A stretch of 64,000 nucleotides of DNA from Flavobacterium psychroterrae (GCF_018380615.1 NZ_JAGYVZ010000003.1:309200-373199); one strand, 5' to 3'; positions 26,799-36,588 are shown, numbered from the stretch's first letter. Numbers and translations are program-made. Notes: generated by a model from the sequence alone, not told the origin.

Positions 26799-26827
26799 TT
26801 GTTCTTCGTATATTCTATATACATTTG
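26799..26827 (+). promoter_or_regulatory. Promoter of tatA
   Basis: TTG (26799-26801), 18 bases, then TACATTTG (26820-26827), a full match to the Flavobacterium -33/-7 consensus. It lies inside the longest upstream frame extension and therefore supports ATG at 26874 as the tatA start, with a leader of roughly 40 bases. Confidence 0.7.
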
Positions 26828-26873
26828 CGGTTCAATTAGAAAAACAATTGCTTCGGCACTAAATATACAAACC

Positions 26874-27065
26874 ATGGGAAGATTAGGTCTTACAGAAATC
26901 CTCGTAATAGTAGGTATCGTGATATTACTTTTTGGAGGTAAAAAAATTCCGGAATTAATGAAAGGTTTAGGAAGCGGAATAAAGGAATTTAAAAACGCTG
27001 CTAAAGACGATCAGACTGCACCTCCTGCACCTTCTGTTAAAAAAGAAGAAGAAGAAATTAAATAA
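26874..27065 (+). CDS. tatA: Twin-arginine translocase subunit TatA/TatE
   Basis: TatA oligomers form the passage for folded proteins through the inner membrane. From ATG at 26874 the protein has 63 residues: a short membrane helix ([20 protein letters not shown]), the hinge [10 protein letters not shown], then the amphipathic helix [16 protein letters not shown] and a Pro/Glu-rich tail. The longer frame from 26775 would add 33 residues over the promoter and is rejected. No tatC is near. A strong terminator follows. Confidence 0.92.
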   Translation: MGRLGLTEILVIVGIVILLFGGKKIPELMKGLGSGIKEFKNAAKDDQTAPPAPSVKKEEEEIK

Positions 27066-27083
27066 GAATTTAAAACCTTATTG

Positions 27084-27121
27084 AAAGCCCCAAACTACAT
27101 TTGTAATTTGGGGCTTTTTAT
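27084..27121 (+). terminator. Terminator after tatA
   Basis: Arms AAAGCCCCAAACTAC (27084-27098) and its near-complement (27103-27117) lead into a T-run. Confidence 0.88.
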
Positions 27122-27172
27122 TTAATCTAAAAAATCTTACTTTTACGATCCCTAAATTAAATAACAATAATT

Positions 27173-28567
27173 ATGAAAAACCTACTTCTGATTACTGTTG
27201 CTTTTTTGTGTCTTAAAAGTAATGCACAAAAGCAACCTTTTCCGGCAAATATTGTATTTGCAAATGGTCTAATGGCTTCAAGTAAAAATGGTCAGGATGC
27301 CCAAAACAATTACAATACCTGGAAAACCAATTTTGTTGAAGCCTGTTCTAATGGCAGATACAGGATAAAATTTGACAATCCTTCTGAAACCGTATCTGAA
27401 GGTATTGGATACGGAATGCTACTTGCGGTTTATGCAACTGACAAAACACTTTTTGACGGTCTGTGGTTATACTATAAAGACAATGTGAATTCTAATGGCG
27501 TTATGAATTGGAAAATCAATGGCTGTTCTGGAATTAATGGTGCAAATGGTGCAACCGATGCGGAATTAGACGCTGCTTTTGCTCTAATAATGGCCGATTA
27601 TCAATGGACAAGTGTTGGAACTATCAATTATAAAAATGATGCCAAAACTTTAATAGCCGCTATTAAAACTCATGAAGTTGAAGCCAGTACTTTTGTGCTA
27701 AAACCAGGCGATCAATTCGGCGGAAGCCAGATTACAAATCCTTCTTATTTTTCACCGGCGTATTACAGAGTTTTCGGAACTTTTACTAATGATACTTATT
27801 TTTGGAATTCTGTTGCGGCAAAATCATACACGATTATCAACAGTAATTTAACTGTAAATAATGCTGTTGGAGGTTTAGTTTCTGACTGGTGTCAGGCATC
27901 TGGAGCTTATTCTCCGCAGGCTAGCGGATATAACAGAGAAGGAAAAACATATACTTATGATGCAGCAAGAACGCCATGGAGAATTGCTGTTGATTATGTT
28001 TGGTTTGGAAATGCTGATGCGAAAGCATATTCTAAAAAATCATCTGATTTTGTTCGCGTAAATCTTGGCGGAACTGCTAATATCAAAGATGGCTATAATC
28101 AAAACGGATCACTAAACGGACAATGGCACAATGCAACTTTTGTTGGTGCTTTTGCCTGCGCGGCGATGGGTGGTGAAAATCAAGCGCATCTGGATGCTTC
28201 ATATACAGATTTAAAAAATTTAAACGAACCAAATAGTTATTTCAATCATACACTTAAAACCTTGTATTCATTTTTATTAACAGGAAATTTTTATCTGCCT
28301 CAAATTGCTACTTTAGCCAATGAAGATTTTGATATCGAAAAATCAACAGTGACTTTATATCCTAACCCGAGTAGTGATCGTTTTACCGTTTTTGCTCCGG
28401 AAAAATCTGTGATTTCTGTGATTTCCCCTCAAGGAAAAGTTATCTCAGAACAAAAAACAACTGCTGAAAATACAGAGATAAATTTAGCCAATTATTCCGC
28501 CGGTCTGTATTTGATAAAAATTACAAACGAAAATAAAAGTGTTACGAAAAAAGTGATTTTAAAGTAA
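27173..28567 (+). CDS. Secreted glycoside hydrolase family 8 with T9SS sorting domain
   Basis: A 464-residue secreted glycosidase. A signal peptide (residues 1-19, ending SNAQ) precedes a GH8 catalytic domain (about 25-370). The general acid is read as Glu76 in SEGIGYGML and the second acid as Asp129 in GATDAELDAAFAL, with GVMNWKI between. GH8 enzymes cleave beta-1,4 glucans, chitosan, xylan or lichenan. The last 75 residues (LYPNPSSDRFTVFAPE to VTKKVILK) are a type A T9SS C-terminal sorting domain, so it should be exported through the system that SprE (3.7-6.3 kb) serves. Substrate is not assigned. Confidence 0.88.
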   Translation: MKNLLLITVAFLCLKSNAQKQPFPANIVFANGLMASSKNGQDAQNNYNTWKTNFVEACSNGRYRIKFDNPSETVSEGIGYGMLLAVYATDKTLFDGLWLYYKDNVNSNGVMNWKINGCSGINGANGATDAELDAAFALIMADYQWTSVGTINYKNDAKTLIAAIKTHEVEASTFVLKPGDQFGGSQITNPSYFSPAYYRVFGTFTNDTYFWNSVAAKSYTIINSNLTVNNAVGGLVSDWCQASGAYSPQASGYNREGKTYTYDAARTPWRIAVDYVWFGNADAKAYSKKSSDFVRVNLGGTANIKDGYNQNGSLNGQWHNATFVGAFACAAMGGENQAHLDASYTDLKNLNEPNSYFNHTLKTLYSFLLTGNFYLPQIATLANEDFDIEKSTVTLYPNPSSDRFTVFAPEKSVISVISPQGKVISEQKTTAENTEINLANYSAGLYLIKITNENKSVTKKVILK

Positions 28568-28580
28568 TTCATAAAAACAG

Positions 28581-28619
28581 AAAATCCCAAATTACAATTG
28601 TAGTTTGGGATTTTTTTTA
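28581..28619 (+). terminator. Terminator after the GH8 gene
   Basis: AAAATCCCAAATTACAATT pairs with the following TAGTTTGGGATTTT and is followed by T-rich sequence. Similar TTCCAAATT words continue to 28660. Confidence 0.8.
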
Positions 28620-28663
28620 TCTTCTCCAAATTGGAATTTGGACTTTTTTGTTGGAATTTAATT

Positions 28664-30787
28664 TTATAGAACCATCGTTAACTGAATTCTCTTTCTATCC
28701 TCATCAACCTCAGTTACTTTTACATCAACATGTTGATGAAGCTTAACAACCTCGTTTACATCGCTTACAAATCCTGCTTTCAATTGTGATATGTGGACCA
28801 ATCCGCTTTCTTTGATTCCGATATCAACAAAACAACCAAAATTGGTGATGTTATTAACAATTCCAGGTAAAATCATTCCGGTTCTCAAATCTTTTATTGA
28901 TTTTACATTCGCATCAAATTCAAAAACCTTAGCCGATTTTCTTGGATCTAATCCGGGTTTTTCAAGCTCTTTTATGATATCTTTTAAGGTAAGTAAACCA
29001 ATTTGTGGTGTAATATAGTTTTCGGCTTTAATTAAAGCTGTTTTCTCTTTGTTTGCAATTAAGTCGTTTACCGAAAGTTTCAAATCTTTTGCCATTTTCT
29101 CCACAACCGGATAAGCTTCAGGATGTACTGCAGAATTATCCAGCGGATTTTTAGCATTCGAAATTCTGATAAAAGCCGCACCTTGCTGATACGCTTTGTC
29201 GCCTAAGCGAGGCACTTTTTTTAGCTGTTTTCTATCTTCAAAAGGACCATTTTCTGAGCGGTATTGAACAATGTTTTCCGCCAGTTTCTCTCCTATTCCA
29301 CTCACATAACTTAGTAAATGTTTACTCGCCGTGTTGATATTTATTCCAACCGAGTTTACGCAACGAATTACCGTCGCATCAAGTTCCTCTTTCAGTTTGG
29401 TTTGATCAACATCATGCTGATATTGTCCAACTCCAATTGCTTTTGGATCAATCTTTACCAACTCAGCCAAAGGATCTGATAGTCTTCGACCTATAGAAAT
29501 AGATCCACGAACTGTAACATCGTAATTAGGAAATTCTTCTCTAGCAATTTTTGATGCCGAATAAACCGAAGCTCCAGCCTCAGAAACTATAAAAACTTGT
29601 GGTGCTTTGTCAAACGCAATTTTTTTGATAAAGAATTCGGTTTCTCTTGAAGCAGTTCCGTTTCCTATAGAAATGGCATCAATTTGATATGCATTTACCA
29701 TCGAACGGATTTTCTTGATCGCCATTGCTTCCTCATTTTGGGGCGCGTGCGGATAAATGGTTTCGTTGTATAATAAATCGCCTTTTTCGTCCAGACAAAC
29801 AACTTTACAACCGCTTCTAAATCCCGGATCGATTGCCAAAATTCGCTTTTCACCCAAAGGCGGCGCCAATAATAACTGACCTAAATTGTTCGCAAAAACC
29901 TGAATAGAATTTGCGTCAGCTTTAGCTTTAGCTTCTTGTAACGTTTCATTTCCAATAGCAGGATTCAACAATCGTTTATAACTGTCTTCAATCGCTAATT
30001 GCAAATGTGCTGTTGTACTATTTTGTTTTTTAATGATTATTTCGTCAATTACATCATAAGCTTCGTCGATATCAACATCTACTTTCATCTTTACAAAACC
30101 TTCGTTTTCTGCACGAAGCATTGCTAATAATCTATGTGAAGGTGCTTTTGTCAAATTTTCATCCCAATCAAAATACTGACTGAATTTTTGTGCTCCTTCT
30201 TCTTCGCTTTTCTTTTTAACTACTTTGGTTCCTATTGTCGCTTTACGCTGATATAATCTACGAAGTTGTTTACGAACATAAATATTCTCGTTGATCCATT
30301 CGGCTACAATATCTCTTGCGCCTTGCATTGCAGCTTCCTCATTAATCACATTCTCATTCAAATATTGTGTCGAAATAAAATCGATATCAACATCATTTTC
30401 TGACATAATAATTTTTGCCAATGGTTCTAAACCAAATTCACGTGCAACATCGGCTTTTGTTTTTTTCTTCTTTTTATATGGAAGGTAAAAATCTTCAATT
30501 TCTTGTAAATCAAAACTTTGTTCAATTTTATGTTTCAATTCCGGCGTAAGCGATTTTTGTTCTTCTATTGATTTTAGGACTGCTTCTTTACGTTTTACAA
30601 TCGTTTCATATTCTTTCTGAAGTTTTGCAATATTCTCAATTTGAACTTCATCGAGATTCCCGGTTGTATCTTTTCGGTAACGGGAAATGAACGGAATCGT
30701 ACAATCTTCCTCTAATAATTTTACAGTGTTTTGAATGTTGATTGCTGCTGTTTGAACAATCTTGGCAATGAATTGAATATTAGTCAT
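28664..30787 (-). CDS. tex: Tex family RNA-binding protein
   Basis: A 707-residue Tex-type protein linked to transcription and RNA metabolism. Domain order is typical: N-terminal helical region with CTIPFISRYRKDTTGNLDE (about 29-47), a YqgF/RNase H-like domain with LAIDPGFRSGCKVVCLD (about 319-335), a helix-hairpin-helix region VSGIGEKLAENIVQYR (about 495-510), and a C-terminal S1 domain IVNNITNFGCFVDIGIK with GLVHISQL (about 640-670). Length is normal. A single gene with no operon partner. Confidence 0.93.
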   Translation of the reverse strand: MTNIQFIAKIVQTAAINIQNTVKLLEEDCTIPFISRYRKDTTGNLDEVQIENIAKLQKEYETIVKRKEAVLKSIEEQKSLTPELKHKIEQSFDLQEIEDFYLPYKKKKKTKADVAREFGLEPLAKIIMSENDVDIDFISTQYLNENVINEEAAMQGARDIVAEWINENIYVRKQLRRLYQRKATIGTKVVKKKSEEEGAQKFSQYFDWDENLTKAPSHRLLAMLRAENEGFVKMKVDVDIDEAYDVIDEIIIKKQNSTTAHLQLAIEDSYKRLLNPAIGNETLQEAKAKADANSIQVFANNLGQLLLAPPLGEKRILAIDPGFRSGCKVVCLDEKGDLLYNETIYPHAPQNEEAMAIKKIRSMVNAYQIDAISIGNGTASRETEFFIKKIAFDKAPQVFIVSEAGASVYSASKIAREEFPNYDVTVRGSISIGRRLSDPLAELVKIDPKAIGVGQYQHDVDQTKLKEELDATVIRCVNSVGININTASKHLLSYVSGIGEKLAENIVQYRSENGPFEDRKQLKKVPRLGDKAYQQGAAFIRISNAKNPLDNSAVHPEAYPVVEKMAKDLKLSVNDLIANKEKTALIKAENYITPQIGLLTLKDIIKELEKPGLDPRKSAKVFEFDANVKSIKDLRTGMILPGIVNNITNFGCFVDIGIKESGLVHISQLKAGFVSDVNEVVKLHQHVDVKVTEVDEDRKRIQLTMVL

Positions 30788-30900
30788 ACTTTAATGAAAT
30801 AATTTCTGGATTAGAAAATGAGATAATCTGTTCTTAAAACCATAAACAGATTAATTAATCATCCGGCTAAAATAATATCTTTGTTTTTAATTATTAGCGA

Positions 30901-31170
30901 ATGGAAGTTTTATTAGTATCTTTTTTTATTGTAAATAGTATTGAATTTATTTTAGCCGGATACGATAAATATTTGGCTGTCAAACATAAACACCGAATTC
31001 CTGAAAATACACTATTTACAATCGCTTTTTTTGGCGGTTCAATCGGATTATTATTAGCAATGTTATTATTCAGGCATAAAACGAGTAAATCTTCTTTTAT
31101 TATAAAGTTTGGAATAATTTTATTAGTTCAGATAGTATTGGCTTATCTAATATTGACTGATAAAATCTAG
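30901..31170 (+). CDS. DUF1294 domain-containing small membrane protein
   Basis: An 89-residue protein with three predicted membrane helices (about 3-20, 37-55, 68-86) and the DUF1294 signature AGYDKYLAVKHKHRIPENTL then FFGGSIGLLLAMLLFRHKT. Function of the family is unknown. A -7 like TATCTTTG sits 18 bases before the ATG. It stands alone between tex and rpiB. Confidence 0.78.
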   Translation: MEVLLVSFFIVNSIEFILAGYDKYLAVKHKHRIPENTLFTIAFFGGSIGLLLAMLLFRHKTSKSSFIIKFGIILLVQIVLAYLILTDKI

Positions 31171-31239
31171 TTGTTAACAATGTTGATAACTTCAAAATTA
31201 TATCATAATAGTCTGAAATTAAGATATTTATAATAAAAA

Positions 31240-31268
31240 ACCGGGTGAATTTAAAAATTCCGCCCGGT
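31240..31268. terminator. Terminator between DUF1294 and rpiB
   Basis: ACCGGGTGAATTT pairs with AAATTCCGCCCGGT (one bulge, one G-U). The A-run on its left makes it a better terminator for the minus-strand rpiB gene. Confidence 0.7.
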
Positions 31269-31310
31269 GTGTTTATTTATTTGGTGCGAAGCACCGCGAT
31301 TTTTTTTGAC

Positions 31311-31742
31311 TTATTGACAAGCGATTTTATTCACTCTATTTTGGTGTCTTCCACCTTCAAATGCCGTTGTTAAAAACGTTTCAACTATTTCTACGGCTTG
31401 CGGAATCGATGTATAACGCGCCGGAATGCTCACAATATTAGCATCATTATGTAAACGTGTCAAATAAGCAATTTCTTTAGTCCAGCACAAACCGGCTCTT
31501 ACTTTAGGGTGTTTGTTAACCGTCATTGCAATTCCGTTTCCGCTTCCGCAGATGACAATTCCAAAATCAGCTTTTCCTTCAGATACATCATTTGCAACTG
31601 GATGACCAAAGTCAGGATAATCAACAGAATCCTGAGAATCTGTTCCGTAATTGGTTACTTCATATCCTTTTGCTTTAAGCATCTCAACGATTGCTTTTTT
31701 GTAATCTGGTCCTGCGTGGTCGTTTCCTATCGAAATTTTCAT
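31311..31742 (-). CDS. rpiB: Ribose 5-phosphate isomerase B
   Basis: Interconverts ribose 5-phosphate and ribulose 5-phosphate in the pentose phosphate pathway. The 143-residue protein begins MKISIGNDHAGPDYKK and has DYPDFGHPVA, the catalytic base Cys65 in GIVICGSGNGIAM, and RLHNDANIVSIPAR. These residues are those of RpiB/LacAB-type isomerases. It lies at the edge of the long geneless AT-rich region. Confidence 0.94.
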   Translation of the reverse strand: MKISIGNDHAGPDYKKAIVEMLKAKGYEVTNYGTDSQDSVDYPDFGHPVANDVSEGKADFGIVICGSGNGIAMTVNKHPKVRAGLCWTKEIAYLTRLHNDANIVSIPARYTSIPQAVEIVETFLTTAFEGGRHQNRVNKIACQ

Positions 31743-32518
31743 TTTTAAATACTATTAAGTTGTGTAATGCAAATTTACTCAATTAATAAATGTTCGCCAC
31801 GAATTTCACTAATTTTCACTAATTTATTTCATAGTAACTTTAAAAGTATAGTGGAGAAAATAAAAAAATAATTCGTGAAATTCGTGACAAAAAAATTGAA
31901 CATATAACCCTCTTTATATCAAAAAGTTAACGTTATTAACAATTTTAATATCTTTATAATTATCTGAATATCAGTTATAAATAAACGTAAATTTTGTTAA
32001 ATTTTTATATTGTTAATAGCAAAACCTAATTCGTTGATATTCAGTTAACTTTAAGTTAACATTATTTGTTGATAAGTTGAGATAGAAAATTAGAAGTTTT
32101 TTTTGGTTGTGTCAAAAAAAAACCTAATCCAAAACCCAGATGAAATAACCTAATAAAGTTAGCTGAATTTTTAGAAAAGTTATCAATATCAAAAATGCTA
32201 TTTTCAACATAAATCGAGTTATCAAGTTATCTACAAAATCAATTCATTTTTGGTTGTTAACCATTGTTAACTAAAATCTAAAAAGTCTTATAAATTAATC
32301 CTTTAACTAAATATAAGTATGTTAATAACTCTATATAACTAAGAGAAACTTCATTTCAATACATTTAAAAATAAATTTATAGCACATATTAACAAGCTAT
32401 AATAACAACCATAAATTAATTAAATTTAAATTTTTCTTTTTGTTGTATTTAATATATGTTGACAACTTTAGAAATTTTAAAAGAGAAAAAAAAAAATTTA
32501 GAATGAAAAACAAACTTC
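31743..32518. other. Geneless AT-rich region, candidate replication origin
   Basis: About 780 bases without a credible gene. The first part holds an inverted repeat of the CACGAATT family (31796-31888). The rest is extremely AT-rich with many GTTAAC, GTTATC and TTGATAAG words, and one DnaA-box-like TTATCTACA near 32228 (one mismatch to TTATCCACA). Gene direction is mostly minus to its left and mostly plus to its right. Origin function is an inference. Confidence 0.35.
31796..31888. repeat. CACGAATT-type inverted repeat, copy 1
   Basis: Left part GCCACGAATTTCACTAATTT (from 31796) and right part AATTCGTGAAATTCGTGAC (to 31888) form an imperfect inverted repeat. A shorter relative lies at 60783-60842. 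Confidence 0.65.
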
Positions 32519-32752
32519 TCAAACGATTGTAAGTGGATTATTGAGATTGTCCAGAATTTGCTGAACTCTTTCGAAATCGTTGGGATGAATTCGGAGTTTA
32601 ATTCCGCCGAGCGCAGAAGTATACATTGGAACAACAGAAAGCGTCATTTCGTTCTCAAAATAATACGGAATATGTTCCTGCTCTAATAAATGCTTTAGAA
32701 CGACTGTTTCGTGCTGATAATTGAATATAGCGATGGTTTTAAAGCTTTCCAT
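32519..32752 (-). CDS. DUF2007 domain-containing protein
   Basis: A 77-residue protein with a DUF2007 (putative signal-transducing) domain: FKTIAIFNYQHETVVLKHLLE at the start and LGGIKLRIHPNDFERVQQIL near the end. The fold is ferredoxin/PII-like by family; the function is unknown. No membrane segment or signal. It lies at the right edge of the AT-rich region and is divergent from rnr. Confidence 0.8.
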   Translation of the reverse strand: MESFKTIAIFNYQHETVVLKHLLEQEHIPYYFENEMTLSVVPMYTSALGGIKLRIHPNDFERVQQILDNLNNPLTIV

Positions 32753-32948
32753 AAAAGTGTCTTTTTATAAAGATACGAAATGAGCATTACTTAATTTGTC
32801 ACTCACACTAATTTAAATATCGTAATTAAAAATGACGTTTGAAAACCAATAAATAGCTCCTTTTGAAAGTTATATTTTTAATAATTTATTTGTTAAAAAC
32901 TATAATCTGAGATCTTATTTGTAATTTTAACTTTTTAAGAAAAGATAT

Positions 32949-35129
32949 ATGAGTAAGAAAATTAGAAAGCCGATAAAAAATGAGACAGATCTCTCTAGTA
33001 AAATAATAAAAATTTTATCGCAAAGTCCTAATAAAGCATTTAATTACAAACAGATAGGAGCAAAGCTTGAACTTGATGATACAAAAAGCAGAAACCAGAT
33101 TATAAAAGATTTAAAAATTCTGGCTGCTTCAAAGAAAATTATAGAATCTGAACCAGGCAAATATTTAGTAAAAGCCGAAAGTCAGGATTATTACGAAGGA
33201 ACAATTGATATGACCAGCAGAAAAACGGCGTATTTTGTTTGTCCTGATTTTAGTGAAGATGTTTTTATCCCAACTAATAATTTGAATCGTGCTTTAGACA
33301 AAGACAAAGTAAAAGTTTATGTTTATAACCGAAGAAAAGGTAAAAGACCTGAAGGTGAAGTAATTGAAGTTGTTGAAAGAAATAAAACAGAGTTTGTTGG
33401 AGTAATTGATATTCAGGCAAATTTTGCTTTTGTATCTACGGCAAATCCTAAAATGTATACTGATATTTTTATTCCAAAGGATAAAATTGGTGAAGCAGAA
33501 AATGGTGACGTTGTTTTGGTTACCATTGAAGATTGGCCAAAAAGAGCCGATAGTCCTTTTGGATCTGTGATCAGAGTTTTAGGAAAACCTGGAGAACACA
33601 ATACAGAAATTCATGCCATTTTAGCCGAATATGGCTTACCATCAGATTTTCCGGTAGAAGTAGAGGTTTTTGCACAAAAAATAGATACTTCGATACAGGA
33701 ATCTGAAATTGCAAAACGTCGTGATATGCGTGATACACTTACTTTCACGATCGATCCAAAAGATGCAAAAGATTTTGATGATGCTTTGTCTTTCAAAAAG
33801 TTAGAAAACGGAAATTACGAAATTGGTATTCATATTGCCGATGTTTCGTATTATCTTGAAGAAGGAACAATTCTGGATGATGAAGCGTATCAACGTGCCA
33901 CTTCGGTTTATTTAGTTGATAGAGTAGTGCCAATGCTTCCGGAAGTTTTATCTAATTTTGCGTGTTCATTACGTCCAAATGAAGAGAAATATACGTTTTC
34001 AGCAATTTTTGAAGTATCAGAAAATGCACAAGTTATCAACCAGTGGTTTGGAAGAACGGTAATTTATTCTGATCAGCGTTTTGCTTATGAAGAAGCGCAA
34101 TATATCATTGAAACAAAAGATAGTACGATTCCTGTTGATATTTCAATCACGGGAGAATCCTATGTAGTTTCTGATGAAATTACTCAGGCGACTTTAAAAT
34201 TAGATGAATTAGCTAAGATTCTAAGAAAGAAAAGAATGGCAAATGGTGCTATTTCTTTCGATAAAGTCGAAGTGAAATTTGATTTAAATACTGAAGGGGA
34301 ACCAGAAGGAGTGTACTTTAAAGTTTCAAAAGATGCGAATCATCTAATTGAAGAATTCATGCTTTTAGCCAACAGAAAAGTGGCTGAATACATTGGTAAA
34401 CAGAAAAAAACATTTATTTACAGGATTCACGATGAACCAAACGAAGACAAATTAATTGCGATGCAAACCGTAATTGCTAAATTTGGTTATAAAATAGATT
34501 TCCGTAACAAAGGCGATATTTCGAAATCACTGAACGCTTTGATGGAAGAAGTAAATGGTAAAAAAGAGCAAAATTTAATTGATACTCTTGCGATTAGAAG
34601 TATGAGTAAAGCCAAATATTCAACAGAAAACATTGGTCATTACGGATTAGCTTTTGATTATTACAGTCACTTTACTTCGCCAATTCGTCGTTATCCTGAC
34701 GTAATGGTACACCGTTTGCTGCAATATTATCTGGATAACGGAGCATCTGTAAACGAAGAAGTGTATGAAGCAAAATGTTTACATTGTTCAAATATGGAAA
34801 GTTTAGCCACTAATGCTGAACGAGATAGTATTAAATACATGCAGGTTAAATACATGCAGGATCATCAGGATGAAGAATTCCTTGGAGTTATTTCCGGTGT
34901 TACTGAATGGGGAATATATGTTGAAATTGTTTCTAACAAATGCGAAGGAATGGTAAGAATCAGAGAAATAAAAGATGATTATTATACTTTTGATGAAAAG
35001 CAATATGCCTTAGTTGGAGCGACTTCAAACAGTATTTTACAATTAGGAGATGAAATTTACGTTAAAGTAAAAAATGCCGATTTAGTGAAGAAACAACTGG
35101 ATTTTCATTTTTTGAGAAGAGCAGAATAG
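32949..35129 (+). CDS. rnr: Ribonuclease R
   Basis: A 726-residue processive 3'-5' exoribonuclease of the RNB family that degrades structured RNA and takes part in rRNA quality control. A helix-turn-helix-like N-terminus (about 10-70) is followed by cold-shock OB domains, the RNB active site DPKDAKDFDDALSF (about 268-281, the acidic metal ligands), PIRRYPDVMVHRLLQYY (about 578-594) and a C-terminal S1 domain (GVISGVTEWGIYVEIV). Length and order match RNase R. It is the first gene of a plus-strand run of three. Confidence 0.95.
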   Translation: MSKKIRKPIKNETDLSSKIIKILSQSPNKAFNYKQIGAKLELDDTKSRNQIIKDLKILAASKKIIESEPGKYLVKAESQDYYEGTIDMTSRKTAYFVCPDFSEDVFIPTNNLNRALDKDKVKVYVYNRRKGKRPEGEVIEVVERNKTEFVGVIDIQANFAFVSTANPKMYTDIFIPKDKIGEAENGDVVLVTIEDWPKRADSPFGSVIRVLGKPGEHNTEIHAILAEYGLPSDFPVEVEVFAQKIDTSIQESEIAKRRDMRDTLTFTIDPKDAKDFDDALSFKKLENGNYEIGIHIADVSYYLEEGTILDDEAYQRATSVYLVDRVVPMLPEVLSNFACSLRPNEEKYTFSAIFEVSENAQVINQWFGRTVIYSDQRFAYEEAQYIIETKDSTIPVDISITGESYVVSDEITQATLKLDELAKILRKKRMANGAISFDKVEVKFDLNTEGEPEGVYFKVSKDANHLIEEFMLLANRKVAEYIGKQKKTFIYRIHDEPNEDKLIAMQTVIAKFGYKIDFRNKGDISKSLNALMEEVNGKKEQNLIDTLAIRSMSKAKYSTENIGHYGLAFDYYSHFTSPIRRYPDVMVHRLLQYYLDNGASVNEEVYEAKCLHCSNMESLATNAERDSIKYMQVKYMQDHQDEEFLGVISGVTEWGIYVEIVSNKCEGMVRIREIKDDYYTFDEKQYALVGATSNSILQLGDEIYVKVKNADLVKKQLDFHFLRRAE

Positions 35130-35153
35130 AGGTTAAATTTAAAAAATAAAAGT

Positions 35154-35822
35154 ATGAAAAAGTTAATTATAGGAGTGGCAATTTTATTTGTTCAAATGTC
35201 TTTTGGTCAGGTTACCAAAGAATTAGGTGATTTTGACACCGTTAAAGTTTACGATAAATTAAGTGTTAAGCTAGTTCAGTCATCTGAAAATAAAGTAGTA
35301 ATAAAAGGAGCAAGGGAAGCAGAACTAGAAGCTGTTAATAAAAATGGGATTTTAAAAATAAGAATGCCTTTTCCAAAACTTCTTTCAGGAAATGATCTTG
35401 AAGTTACTTTGTATTATAAACATATCGAATTGATTGATGTTAATGAAGGTGCGAATGTAACAAGCAATGAAACTATAAAAGCGACTTCGTTTAAAGTTAG
35501 TGCTCAGGAAGGCGGTAAAATCAATGTAGATTTAGATGTTGATAAACTGAAAGTAAGTTCAGTTTCTGGTGGAGAAATTACTGCAACTGGTAAAGCAGAT
35601 AACCTTGATGCAAGTTTAGGAGCAGGTGGATATTTCCTGGGAAGTAAATTAGCAACGTCTCAAACTAAAGTAAGCGTTTCTGCGGGAGGAAAAGCAGATG
35701 TGAATGCTTCTACGTTAGTTGATGCAAAAGTAAGCGCAGGAGGCTCTATTTACATTTATGGAAAACCGAAACAAATCAATCAGAAAACGGTTTTTGGAGG
35801 TAAAATTGAAGAAGTAAAATAA
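35154..35822 (+). CDS. Secreted DUF2807 (head GIN domain) protein
   Basis: A 222-residue protein with a signal peptide (MKKLIIGVAILFVQMSFGQ). The rest is a repetitive beta-solenoid-like domain of the DUF2807/head GIN type: YDKLSVKLVQSSENKVVIKG, then repeated short strands with Gly-Gly turns (SVSGGEITATG, SLGAGGYFLG, SVSAGGKADV, KVSAGGSIYIYG). The function is unknown; the family is exported and abundant in Bacteroidota. It follows rnr by 24 bases. Confidence 0.85.
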   Translation: MKKLIIGVAILFVQMSFGQVTKELGDFDTVKVYDKLSVKLVQSSENKVVIKGAREAELEAVNKNGILKIRMPFPKLLSGNDLEVTLYYKHIELIDVNEGANVTSNETIKATSFKVSAQEGGKINVDLDVDKLKVSSVSGGEITATGKADNLDASLGAGGYFLGSKLATSQTKVSVSAGGKADVNASTLVDAKVSAGGSIYIYGKPKQINQKTVFGGKIEEVK

Positions 35823-35836
35823 GAAATTGTATTTGA

Positions 35837-36514
35837 ATGATAAATGATATTTTAGCTGGACTGCCATGGGGACTTTTTTTAAGTTTTATGGTAGGTCCGG
35901 TATTTTTTATACTACTGGAAACCAGTATTACAAAAGGATTCAGAGCTGCCATAGTTTTTGATCTTGGTGTAGTATTAGGTGATATTTTTTTTATAGGCAT
36001 TGCCTATTTAGGAAGTTATAGACTAATTCAAAGTTTAAAAGATAAACCGGCTCTTTTTATTTTTGGCGGAATCATAATGCTGGCTTACGGCATAATTTCT
36101 TTCGTAAGATTAAAAAATGAAGAAATTGATGACGAGGCAATTGATCGCGATATTATAAAAAGAAACTACGGCAGTTTATTCATTAAAGGCTTTTTACTCA
36201 ACGTTATTAACATTGGTGTATTAGGTTTTTGGTTAGCCGTAATTATTTCTGTAGGACCAAAATTAGAAATGCAAAACTCCAGAATGTTTACTTTTTTTAC
36301 TGCAGTTATTATTACATATTTAGTAGTTGATTGCCTTAAAATATTATTAGCCAAACAGTTAAAAACAAAGATGACACCAACTAATATTATAAAAATTAAA
36401 AAAGCAATTAGTATTGTTTTAATGGTTTTCGGACTTGTTTTGATAACACAGGGTTGGTTTCCGAAAGAAAAAGAAATGGTTAAAAACGCTTTCGAAAAGA
36501 TTGAAAAAAAGTAG
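35837..36514 (+). CDS. LysE family translocator
   Basis: A 225-residue inner-membrane exporter of the LysE/RhtB superfamily, which exports amino acids or similar solutes. Six membrane helices are apparent; the first carries the family motif GLPWGLFLSFMVGPVFFILLE (split as LPWGLFLSFMVGP and VFFILLE), and the second has the DLGVVLGDIFFI segment. Substrate unknown. It starts 14 bases after the DUF2807 gene and ends before a terminator. Confidence 0.85.
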   Translation: MINDILAGLPWGLFLSFMVGPVFFILLETSITKGFRAAIVFDLGVVLGDIFFIGIAYLGSYRLIQSLKDKPALFIFGGIIMLAYGIISFVRLKNEEIDDEAIDRDIIKRNYGSLFIKGFLLNVINIGVLGFWLAVIISVGPKLEMQNSRMFTFFTAVIITYLVVDCLKILLAKQLKTKMTPTNIIKIKKAISIVLMVFGLVLITQGWFPKEKEMVKNAFEKIEKK

Positions 36515-36542
36515 TTGTTGATAACTCAATATTACAAATTAG

Positions 36543-36567
36543 ACCTCTGAATTTCAGAGGTTTTTTT
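36543..36567 (+). terminator. Terminator after LysE gene
   Basis: Nine-base arms ACCTCTGAA and TTCAGAGGT around one base, followed by seven T. Confidence 0.85.
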
Positions 36568-36588
36568 GTGTCTAAACGTAAAGTTTTT

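Noticed and set aside
26775..26873. N-terminal extension of tatA
   Set aside because: It covers a consensus promoter and adds a second hydrophobic stretch not found in TatA proteins.
32449..32634. Minus-strand frame overlapping the DUF2007 gene
   Set aside because: It is out of frame with the recognisable DUF2007 protein and has no family features.
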